Of a stretch of DNA of 20,888 nt, positions 7,283 to 14,211 are shown piece after piece. How positions within the stretch are numbered: the first letter of the stretch is position 1; the number at the start of each line of letters is the position of its first letter. The notes beneath the pieces were generated by a model. The model was not told the origin of the DNA and did not search any database. It saw only the letters and a program-made list of their open reading frames with translations. The stretch is from an uncultured Clostridium sp. (lineage in GTDB: Bacteria > Bacillota > Clostridia > Lachnospirales > Lachnospiraceae). The DNA lies in contig UQXF01000062.1 of assembly GCA_900544905.1 (NCBI GenBank), positions 1 to 20,888 on the forward strand, in the 5' to 3' direction. The position numbers and the translations under genes were made by a program.

Positions 7283-8515
7283 TTATTTCAGACTGCTTGC
7301 TTTCTTGAATAATACAAGCCCCGCCAGAAACAATATTGCAATCATTCCGACACCAATATTGATATTTCCGGTCAGCTGGGATACTACGCTGACCACTGTA
7401 GTTCCCATAAAGGAAGCACCTTTTCCACAGATATCCAGCAGTCCAAAATATTCCCCGGTCTGGTTTGACGGGATAATCCTGGTAAAGTATGCACGGGATA
7501 ATGCCTGAATCCCTCCCTGAAACATACCCACTAAAACCGCCAGAACCCAGAACTGCCACTGGCTTTTTAAAAATACTGCAAACAATGCAATTCCAAAATA
7601 TGCAATAATGCAAACCATAATTAATTTTTCAGCTTCCATTTTTTTTGTTAACTGTCCAAACAAAATGGAACATGGAAATGCAACAATCTGCGTAACCAGA
7701 AGTGCCAGTAAAAGTCCGGTACTTTCAAGCCCCAGTGCAGAGCCATATGCTGTTGCCATGTCAATAATCGTATAAACGCCATCTATGTAAAAGAAAAATG
7801 CCAGTAAAAACAAAAATACCTTCTTTTCCTTCTTCAGATTTTGAAAAGTCCGCCCAAGTCTTGTAAAACTTTCCCGAAGGGCATGGGGCTGTTTTTCCAC
7901 ATAATATTTTTGCTGATAACTTTTCAGAAGTGGAAGCGTCATCACACCCCACCAGATTGCAATAATGATAAAGGCTATTGCCATGGCAGTTTGCATAGAA
8001 ATTCCAAGCATATCCGCACCAAGCACCAGACCCAGAGAAAGAATAAACGGAACACAGCTCCCTATATAGCCCCATGCATAGCCCTGTGCCGATACATTGT
8101 CCATTCTTTCTTCCTCAGTAACATCTACAAGCATGGAATCATAGAAAATAAGGCTTCCAGAATATCCGATTTTTGCTATCACAAAAACAACCAGAAACAC
8201 CAGCCAGTTCCCTGCTGCACCCAGACCGATGCATCCAATCAGACCAACCAAAAGTGCAATAATAAAGATTCGTTTTTTATATCCTTTTGTATCCGCTAAT
8301 GTTCCACAAACCGGTCCCATTATGGCAACCACTATTGTTACAATGGAGGCGGCATATCCCCAGTACGCCAGATAATCTACAGAAGAAATTCCTGCCTTTT
8401 CTGCCAGATAATTAAAGTAAATCGGAAATATTGTTGCCACCATGAGAGTAAAGGCAGAATTACCCACATCATACAAAATCCAGTTTTTTTCTTCTTTTGC
8501 TAACTTATTTCCCAT
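7283..8515 (-). CDS. MFS transporter, UMF1/Atg22-like family
   Basis: 410 residues with about 12 hydrophobic segments. The N-terminus (EKNWILYDVGNSAFTLMVATIFP) is characteristic of the UMF1 family of the major facilitator superfamily, related to fungal Atg22 vacuolar effluxers. Cytoplasmic loop motifs such as GTLADTKGYKKR and the mid-protein hydrophilic loop (YQQKYYVEKQPHALRE) fit a 6+6 arrangement. It is expected in the cytoplasmic membrane; substrate unknown, possibly an amino acid or other small metabolite. The ATG at 8515 overlaps the end of the upstream phospholipase-like gene by 11 bases, so translation is probably coupled. Confidence 0.85.
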   Translation of the reverse strand: MGNKLAKEEKNWILYDVGNSAFTLMVATIFPIYFNYLAEKAGISSVDYLAYWGYAASIVTIVVAIMGPVCGTLADTKGYKKRIFIIALLVGLIGCIGLGAAGNWLVFLVVFVIAKIGYSGSLIFYDSMLVDVTEEERMDNVSAQGYAWGYIGSCVPFILSLGLVLGADMLGISMQTAMAIAFIIIAIWWGVMTLPLLKSYQQKYYVEKQPHALRESFTRLGRTFQNLKKEKKVFLFLLAFFFYIDGVYTIIDMATAYGSALGLESTGLLLALLVTQIVAFPCSILFGQLTKKMEAEKLIMVCIIAYFGIALFAVFLKSQWQFWVLAVLVGMFQGGIQALSRAYFTRIIPSNQTGEYFGLLDICGKGASFMGTTVVSVVSQLTGNINIGVGMIAILFLAGLVLFKKASSLK

Positions 8516-9335
8516 TCTTCTTTTCCCCTTCTTCCACCAGCTTAGAACCGAAAGTATAGCAATATACTGAATCCAGCGGTTTATTCTCCTCTACATACCC
8601 TTTATATTCCTGAATCAGCCGGACTGCCTCCCGCTTTGCCTCCTGATAAAGAGTTGAAAGTGTTTCTGTACTGTCATCACATTTTGGATTTTTCCTGATA
8701 TTTACAACCATACCATGTATACTGTCATAATAGCCGCTTGCTTTTAACACCGAATTAATTACTTTTCTTTTTGTCTTCGATGGAGCCCGAAGCAGGCTAT
8801 GACTGATAATCATTTCCCTCAATGCCGTTCTTACCTGTCTGGCTGTAATTCCTTTGTAAAAACAGCTGATGACCCTTGCATTTCGCATAGACGGAGTAAT
8901 ATGCTTTGTAAGCCTGTGCCTGATTGGATTGAAGCCGTCTTTTACCATTAGCGCCCTGTCAAATTCCGTTTCGATTTCTGCATGACTGACTCCGCTTTCT
9001 GCTATTTTCTCATCAATATATCCATGACACGCTTTATCCAGTGCGAAATGACAGATAAAGCCATAGACATAGGATAAATATGCACCATGATTGGAATATT
9101 TCCGAACCACCTTCGCCGCATATTCAAAAAATTCTTTACCGGCTTTGTCATGCATATCATATCCCGTCTGATTCACAAAATTACGGGTTAGCGGATGATA
9201 GTAAAACAGAATATCTGGTCCGTGCAGCCCAATCAAAAACAATTCCGGATAGGTTTCCACTATGCGTTTTTCTCTATTTTTCAAAGCTTCCTTTACTTCC
9301 TGCCCAAAACGATAATGTGCATACAAAGATGGCAT
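8505..9335 (-). CDS. Zinc-dependent phospholipase C-like protein, without signal peptide
   Basis: 276 residues, ATG at 9335 after AAGGAG. The zinc-dependent phospholipase C family (PF00882-like) is indicated by LHGPDILFYY (37-46), SNHGAYLSYVYGFICHFALDKACHGYI is split here as SNHGAYLSY (81-89) and GFICHFALDKACHGYI (92-107), and an acidic/His helix SHAEIETEFD (117-126). H38, D41, H83, H96, D100 and H104 are candidate metal ligands. Unlike clostridial alpha-toxin-type enzymes, there is no signal peptide and no C2-like tail, so a cytoplasmic or housekeeping hydrolase is more likely than a toxin. It overlaps the downstream MFS gene by 11 bases. The Na/Pi cotransporter gene ends 66 bases upstream with no terminator seen. 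Confidence 0.8.
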   Translation of the reverse strand: MPSLYAHYRFGQEVKEALKNREKRIVETYPELFLIGLHGPDILFYYHPLTRNFVNQTGYDMHDKAGKEFFEYAAKVVRKYSNHGAYLSYVYGFICHFALDKACHGYIDEKIAESGVSHAEIETEFDRALMVKDGFNPIRHRLTKHITPSMRNARVISCFYKGITARQVRTALREMIISHSLLRAPSKTKRKVINSVLKASGYYDSIHGMVVNIRKNPKCDDSTETLSTLYQEAKREAVRLIQEYKGYVEENKPLDSVYCYTFGSKLVEEGEKKNGK

Positions 9336-9401
9336 TTTCCTTTTCTCCTTCCTGTTGTTTTATTATGCTACCTTTATTATTTGCTCTCCTCCATAAAATA
9401 A

Positions 9402-11099
9402 TTATTGTTCCTGCTCTATTGCTATAAAATACTGTATATCCAATGTCTCTAACGCCGCATCTGCAATATTCACGCAACTGTTACCCATGCGGTCAATGGC
9501 ATGCAGAATCTTGTTATATGGCACCGTAAGATTTGCTTCGCATTTTCCCTTGCTGACACGCGCCATATGGGCTTTTCTCATATCAATATCCAAATCTAAT
9601 ATCTTGCCCTTCTTTTTCGCAATCTTCCTGGCATTTTCCTTATTACCGGTCTCCATAATCTGCAGGCTTTCCTCATACATTTCCGCAATCAGTTTAAGGC
9701 TTTTCTCTAATTCTTTCATTGCCTCCCTGGAGAACTTATATTTCTTATCCAGTTTATCCTTTACAGAACTGCTGACTTCCTGGCAAAGCGATGCCATACG
9801 CTCTACATCACTTAATACATACATAATTCCTGCTGTATGGGTAGCCTGGTCTTCCGTCAGCACACCAGCAGAAAACAAATCTGCCAGATACTCTGTAATT
9901 TTCTCATTTAAATGCTTTGCAACCTCTGCTTTTTCATTGAGTTTTTGCAGCAGTGACTTATCTTCCTTTTTAACCACCTCTATGGTATCGAGAATCAACT
10001 CACGAACCACATTGCTGCAATGCAGCATTTCCTTTGCAACAAGCTGCAGCGCCGCAGCCGGCTGGCCAATCAGGTTCTCATCCAAATACTTCGGCTCCAT
10101 TGGGTCATCCAGCTGTTTTTTCCCGTCCGGTACAAGCTTCATAACAATCGGCACCATTACTTTCGTAATCAAAAACATCCAGATTATCGTCATGGTAAGA
10201 TTAAAAATCGTATGGGCATTTGCAATCTGTCTGGAAATTACTTCTACCTCCGGACCATTTGGAGAAATTTTTTGTATAAAGGCAGCATATGGGTCTACAA
10301 ACCAGATAAACAAAAGACAGCCGGATATGTTAAATACACAATGGGCTACCGCTGTTCTCTTTGCATCTTTAGACTGACCGATGCTGGCAAGCAGTGCAGT
10401 AATCGTTGTACCAATATTATCACCAAACAAAATAGGAATGGCACCGGCAAGACCTAAAATACTGGTCACTCCGTCAGGACCTGCCTGGGAGGCAAAATTC
10501 TGTAGCACTGCAATGGTTGCGCTGCTGCTTTGAACCACCAATGTCATTAAAGTACCAACTGCCACGCCTAAAACCGGAATATCTGCCACCTGTGCAATCA
10601 TATTGGTAAATACCGGGCTGGATGCAAGGGGTTTCATAACATCACCCATGGTTTCAATTCCTAAAAACAACAGACCGAAAGCAAATATGGTCTGTCCGAT
10701 ATTTTTTACCTTCTCGGACTTTGTAACAAAAGAAACTATAAATCCTAAAAAAACAAATACATAAATATAATCACTGATTTTAAATGCAATAATCTGTGCG
10801 GTCATTGTCGTACCGATATTGGCGCCCAGTATAATGGATATCGCCTGTGGCAGACTCATCAGTCCTGCACTGACAAAACCAATTGCCATAACCGTAGTAG
10901 CACTGCTGCTCTGTAAGACTGCTGTAGTAATCAATCCTGCAAGAACCCCAAGAAAAGGATTTTTTGTAAGCATTGCCAAAATGCTCTTCATCTTCTCTCC
11001 AGCAGCTTTCTGTAAGCACTCACTCATTAAATTCATTCCATAAATGAATATTGCAAGCCCTCCAAACAGTCCAAATATAATCTGTAAATTATCGCTCAT
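9402..11099 (-). CDS. Na+/phosphate cotransporter with C-terminal PhoU-like domain
   Basis: 565 residues, ATG at 11099 after GAGAGGAG. The membrane part (about 1-320) carries the inverted-repeat signature of the Na/Pi cotransporter II (NptA/YjbB) family: QSSSATT at 63-69 with GANIGTT at 92-98, and QSSSAT at 190-195 with GDNIGTT at 226-232. The C-terminal about 220 residues are helical and PhoU-like (ECxx-free coil, LNEKAEVAKHLNEKITEYL, MYVLSDVERMA, RMGNSCVNIADAALE), as in many bacterial members. It imports, or in some bacteria exports, phosphate driven by sodium. It lies 77 bases downstream of a PstS-like lipoprotein gene on the same strand, with a hairpin between, so the pair probably forms a phosphate-responsive operon. 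Confidence 0.93.
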   Translation of the reverse strand: MSDNLQIIFGLFGGLAIFIYGMNLMSECLQKAAGEKMKSILAMLTKNPFLGVLAGLITTAVLQSSSATTVMAIGFVSAGLMSLPQAISIILGANIGTTMTAQIIAFKISDYIYVFVFLGFIVSFVTKSEKVKNIGQTIFAFGLLFLGIETMGDVMKPLASSPVFTNMIAQVADIPVLGVAVGTLMTLVVQSSSATIAVLQNFASQAGPDGVTSILGLAGAIPILFGDNIGTTITALLASIGQSKDAKRTAVAHCVFNISGCLLFIWFVDPYAAFIQKISPNGPEVEVISRQIANAHTIFNLTMTIIWMFLITKVMVPIVMKLVPDGKKQLDDPMEPKYLDENLIGQPAAALQLVAKEMLHCSNVVRELILDTIEVVKKEDKSLLQKLNEKAEVAKHLNEKITEYLADLFSAGVLTEDQATHTAGIMYVLSDVERMASLCQEVSSSVKDKLDKKYKFSREAMKELEKSLKLIAEMYEESLQIMETGNKENARKIAKKKGKILDLDIDMRKAHMARVSKGKCEANLTVPYNKILHAIDRMGNSCVNIADAALETLDIQYFIAIEQEQ

Positions 11100-11156
11100 T
11101 TTAATCTCCTCTCATTTGTTCATTTACAAAGCATATTTTTTTGTTTTCTATGTAAT

Positions 11157-11177
11157 ATCATCACAATCTGCGATGAT
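11157..11177 (-). promoter_or_regulatory. Intercistronic hairpin after the PstS-like gene
   Basis: On the minus strand ATCATCGC and GTGATGAT can pair (one G-T wobble) around a five-base loop, starting right at the stop codon of the PstS-like gene. No T-run follows. It may protect or partly terminate the upstream message and so lower expression of the cotransporter. Confidence 0.35.
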
Positions 11178-12058
11178 TAGTTATTTAACTCTTCCCACTT
11201 TTGCACTTCTCCGACATAAATACGTTTCAACCAATCTAATGTAATATCAGACAGCGGATTATCCGCATTGACAATTACTGCAATGTCATCATTGGCAATA
11301 ATTTCATAATCCAGTAATTCCTTTTCATAATCCTTTAAATCTCTGGATGACATACCCAGATTACATTCTCCGGTCATAGCCTTGTTAATTCCATCCGTGG
11401 AATCCGTCTCAACAACAGTGATAATTGCATTGGGATTTAATGCCATATACGCTTCGGCTAATTCTGTCATTAAAGGTGCCATCGAAGTAGAACCGGTTAT
11501 CTCAATCTTTCCCTTTGCTTTATTGGATAAAAAGGTGCTGCTCTTTGCCACAGGAACGTAGGACTTCTCCACAATCTCCTGTCCTGCACCATGCACATAT
11601 GTGAGAAAGTCCTGCTCTAACTCTGAAAGCTTCCCACTATATACGATATAAAAGGAACGGCTTAATGGATAATTATGATTCCTCGTATCCACTCCAATTC
11701 CATTAATACTCAAGGTTTTTACTTCCGAATCATCTGTCAGTGCACCTTTAGAGACATATCCGATTGAGGCATTCTCATTCTTTACAACCTCAATCACTTC
11801 CTCTGCATTATTTTTGATGACTGCATCCTCTCTGGTTAAATCTGATTTATCCTCACTACTCTGGTCAAAACCTGCCAACTGGGCAAATGTACCACGAGTA
11901 CCGGAACCATCCTCTCTGGAAATAACCTGAATCTCTCCTAACTTATCAAGTCCTGCCACCTGCCCCTGCACCGGAGTATCCTCCGTTCCCATGCAGCCTG
12001 TAACTCCTAAGAACAGGCTGATTAAGCACAATCCCACAATTTTTTTGTTTGCCTTCAT
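11177..12058 (-). CDS. Circularly permuted PstS-like phosphate-binding lipoprotein
   Basis: 293 residues, ATG at 12058 with AGGAGG upstream. A lipoprotein signal ends in the lipobox LGVTGC (C22), so it should be anchored on the outer face of the membrane. What follows is the PstS fold in reversed order. Residues 43-176 match the second half of ordinary PstS (IQVISREDGSGTRGTF, then ASIGYVSKGAL, NYPLSRSFYIVY, and the usual C-terminal SYVPVA). Residues 184-293 match the first half (ITGSTSMAPL, GINKAMTGECNLGMSSRDL, DDIAVIVN, and the terminal GEVQKWEELNN). Phosphate-loop motifs of both halves (GSTS, MSSRD, REDGSGTR) are present, suggesting ligand binding survives. The downstream gene is a Na+/Pi cotransporter; no pstC, pstA or pstB is visible. 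A candidate PhoP box lies upstream. Start and signal peptide are clear, and nothing suggests a frameshift or partial gene. Confidence 0.88.
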   Translation of the reverse strand: MKANKKIVGLCLISLFLGVTGCMGTEDTPVQGQVAGLDKLGEIQVISREDGSGTRGTFAQLAGFDQSSEDKSDLTREDAVIKNNAEEVIEVVKNENASIGYVSKGALTDDSEVKTLSINGIGVDTRNHNYPLSRSFYIVYSGKLSELEQDFLTYVHGAGQEIVEKSYVPVAKSSTFLSNKAKGKIEITGSTSMAPLMTELAEAYMALNPNAIITVVETDSTDGINKAMTGECNLGMSSRDLKDYEKELLDYEIIANDDIAVIVNADNPLSDITLDWLKRIYVGEVQKWEELNN

Positions 12059-12168
12059 ATAAACCTCCTAAACACTTACAATCAAAATCCGAAAATAATT
12101 GATTGTTTGTCTAATCTTATTCCCGCGAACAATGAGCCAATCATGGCACCTGCACAGGTATTTGGTTT

Positions 12169-12223
12169 AGTATACATTGCTTAGATAAATTCAAAATACA
12201 TAGTTTTGTTAAATACATGTAAA
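12169..12223 (-). promoter_or_regulatory. Candidate PhoP-regulated promoter of the PstS-like gene
   Basis: On the minus strand TTTACA-TGTAT-TTAACA (12223-12207) is two TTAACA-like repeats with the 5-base spacing known for PhoP boxes in Bacillus. A TATACT (-10-like, 12174-12169) lies 32 bases downstream with no good -35, as expected of an activator-dependent promoter. The region is AT-rich, so chance occurrence is possible. Confidence 0.4.
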
Positions 12224-12299
12224 TTATTTCTATATACAAAATCACGGTCAAGGGGGATTATTTTATATCTAGTTTGTATTTAAAACAGCACACAAAAAA

Positions 12300-12327
12300 T
12301 TAACAAACTCTTATACCAAATTTAACC
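12300..12327 (+). promoter_or_regulatory. Three TTAACA-like repeats at 11-bp spacing
   Basis: TTAACA (12300), TTATAC (12311) and TTAACC (12322) recur every 11 bases upstream of the unknown membrane protein gene. The first and third fit a PhoP half-site; the middle one is poor. A TAGAAT -10-like element lies near 12358. Confidence 0.25.
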
Positions 12328-12406
12328 TTTTCCTGATTTCAGAAGACATCACACATGATAGAATATTAATAATTATAGCTTCAAAAAAAGAAAGGATTCT
12401 TACATT

Positions 12407-13039
12407 ATGAATAACCAATTTTTTGATTTTCACCAATATCCATATGACGGGGAGCGTATCAGTCCGGCAACTGTTTATCCTGCACAGCATGACGGAGCCA
12501 GACTGGATTCCCGCTATTCCCTTCCGCTGAAACGGGGAGAGGAGCGGAATCTCACTTTGTCCCAACAGGAATATCTAATGAACCGTATTTCCGGCGGACA
12601 ATCTAAAAAAAGCACTATTGTGCTTATTATTATACTGATAACTGTGCTGTACACCATTTTTAAGAGTCTGGATGTTATGCGTCAAAGCCTGCCTGACAAC
12701 CCTTTACTGGCACTGTTATTATCTGTCTTATTTCTTGTGATTATGACGGCAGCAGCTTTGTTGGGATACCACCATATAGAAAACCATAAGGCAACCCTGC
12801 TGGAAGCAATAGAACAAAAGAATTACAAAGTCTATGCCTACAATATAGATAACAAAAAATGGAGTGTCGCTCGTGGAGGAGAAAGCACAGACTGGTATTT
12901 TTATCTATATGTAAACGGCATCTACTTATCCGTAGATTCTCACCTTTATCTTGCAGTCAACATGGAAGAACCTATTTTGGGAGTCATTATAAGCACAGAA
13001 AAAGGAGACTACTTTTATCTGGTTCCAGCCATGCCATGA
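12407..13039 (+). CDS. Membrane protein of unknown family
   Basis: 210 residues, ATG at 12407 after AAAGGA. A hydrophilic, Tyr/Pro/Arg-rich N-terminal region (1-67) without a signal peptide is followed by two transmembrane helices (about 70-87 and 99-120), then a C-terminal domain (about 125-210) with many aromatic residues (YKVYAYNIDNKKW, DWYFYLYVNGIYLS, DYFYLVPAMP) that looks like a small beta-rich fold. With two helices, both ends are probably cytoplasmic. I do not recognise a family. It is divergent from the PstS-like gene across a 348-base intergenic region, and its stop codon lies inside a large inverted repeat (13021-13073). The strong terminator at 13141-13196 closes the unit. Confidence 0.75.
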   Translation: MNNQFFDFHQYPYDGERISPATVYPAQHDGARLDSRYSLPLKRGEERNLTLSQQEYLMNRISGGQSKKSTIVLIIILITVLYTIFKSLDVMRQSLPDNPLLALLLSVLFLVIMTAAALLGYHHIENHKATLLEAIEQKNYKVYAYNIDNKKWSVARGGESTDWYFYLYVNGIYLSVDSHLYLAVNMEEPILGVIISTEKGDYFYLVPAMP

Positions 13040-13073
13040 AATTGCCATCTGAGCTGTTTCATGGCACGGAACC
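13021..13073 (+). repeat. Interrupted inverted repeat spanning the stop codon
   Basis: GGTTCC (13021-13026) pairs with GGAACC (13068-13073), and GCCATGAAA (13033-13041) pairs with TTTCATGGC (13057-13065) inside it. The stop codon TGA at 13037-13039 lies in the stem. No T-run follows, so it is not a classical terminator. Confidence 0.6.
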
Positions 13074-13140
13074 ATTAAAAGGCCGTTGAAACCGCACTCA
13101 AAAATAGTCCACCGAAGCATTTTCTCATATGCCTGGCAAC

Positions 13141-13196
13141 AAAAAAAGCTGCCACACCATCTGATTTACATCAGTTGATGTGGCAGCCTCTTCTTT
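13141..13196. terminator. Bidirectional Rho-independent terminator
   Basis: GCTGCCACA (13148-13156) pairs with TGTGGCAGC (13179-13187); CTGAT and ATCAG pair inside it. Seven A's precede and a T-rich stretch follows, so it can stop the plus-strand membrane gene and the minus-strand yhaM transcript that converge here. Confidence 0.85.
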
Positions 13197-13201
13197 ATTC
13201 A

Positions 13202-14146
13202 TTATTTGGATGTTGCCCGCACATTCGATTCAAACATGCGGCTGTACCCCAGCCATTCATCACCCTTATCGCTGTTGCTGTCCAGCATTTCAACAAAGCC
13301 CTCCAGCTTTGCATCTGTATTATCGGCAAACGCCAGCGCCACTGCTTCTATCAGCGCAGGCTTCTTTGGCGAACCATATTCCAGTTCTCCATGATGGGAT
13401 AAGATACAATGCTTCAATTCATTTGCCAGTTTAACCGGGAACCCGTCAATCTGCTTAATCTTCTCATCCATCATAATGGTTCCCATTACAATATGCCCGA
13501 TAAGCTGTCCCTCATCCGTATAATCATTTTCCGGGAAAGACGAAATCTCATTCATCTTGCCAATGTCATGACAAAGAGCCGCAGTCACCAGCAAATCACG
13601 GTTCAGCACCGGATAACTCTTTGCATAAAAATCACATAGCCGGGCAACGGAAAGGCTGTGCTCCAGCAGACCTCCTGCAAAATTGTGATGCATGGTCTTC
13701 GCCGCCGAATGAAGCTTAAACGCCTTGATAAAATCTGTGTCCTCCGTAAACACCATCTGCAACAGCTTTAATAAATGCGGTTCCTTTACCGTATGTATCA
13801 TGGTTACCAGTTCGTCATACATTTCATCCAGGTTCCGTTTGGAGCATGGCATGTAGTCCACCGGGTCATATTCTCCCTCTGCCGCTTTTCTGATACGCCG
13901 GATATTCAGCTGCAGGGTTCCCTGAAAGCTGGTTACCTGTGCATCTACCTGAATATAATCCATAGACTCAAAATGTTCAATTCCATTTGACAAATCCCAC
14001 ACCTTACCATCCACAGAGCCGGTTTTATCATGCAGCTGCATGGAATAATAATTCTTGCCTGCCTTTGTCTGTAACATTTTTTTGTCCTTACATAAATAGA
14101 TTGAAGAAATCATATCTCCTTCTCGTAATTCTTTTATAAATCGCAT
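13202..14146 (-). CDS. yhaM: 3'-5' exoribonuclease YhaM
   Basis: 314 residues, the same length as Bacillus YhaM. An N-terminal OB-fold nucleic-acid-binding domain (about 10-90; LQTKAGKNYYSMQLHDKTG) is joined to an HD phosphohydrolase domain (about 150-285) with HHNFAGGLLEHS (153-164), the metal-binding CHDIGK (H193-D194) and ILSHHGELEYG. YhaM trims RNA (and DNA) 3' ends and contributes to mRNA turnover in Firmicutes. The ATG at 14146 has only a modest GTGG upstream; AAAGGAGAG is further away. It follows the histidine kinase gene by 65 bases and is probably the last gene of that transcript, ending at 13141-13196. Confidence 0.93.
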   Translation of the reverse strand: MRFIKELREGDMISSIYLCKDKKMLQTKAGKNYYSMQLHDKTGSVDGKVWDLSNGIEHFESMDYIQVDAQVTSFQGTLQLNIRRIRKAAEGEYDPVDYMPCSKRNLDEMYDELVTMIHTVKEPHLLKLLQMVFTEDTDFIKAFKLHSAAKTMHHNFAGGLLEHSLSVARLCDFYAKSYPVLNRDLLVTAALCHDIGKMNEISSFPENDYTDEGQLIGHIVMGTIMMDEKIKQIDGFPVKLANELKHCILSHHGELEYGSPKKPALIEAVALAFADNTDAKLEGFVEMLDSNSDKGDEWLGYSRMFESNVRATSK

Positions 14147-14211
14147 TTTTTTCCACGGAATAATCCGCTCTCTCCTTTCCTGACATGCTATACACCTTAC
14201 TATAACGACTT

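Larger units (their letters stand above)
12059..12406. other. AT-rich divergent intergenic region
   Basis: About 350 bases lie between the minus-strand PstS-like gene and the plus-strand membrane protein gene. They contain TTAACA-type repeats on both strands (12207-12223 and 12300-12327) and a TATACT on the minus strand (12169-12174). I saw no credible gene or RNA. Confidence 0.6.

Noticed and set aside
8505..9335. Calling the zinc phospholipase-like gene a toxin
   Set aside because: It lacks both a secretion signal and the membrane-binding C2-like domain of alpha-toxin.
12100..12145. 20-codon minus-strand frame beginning MIGSLFAG
   Set aside because: It is too short, without a ribosome binding site or recognisable homology; treated as chance.
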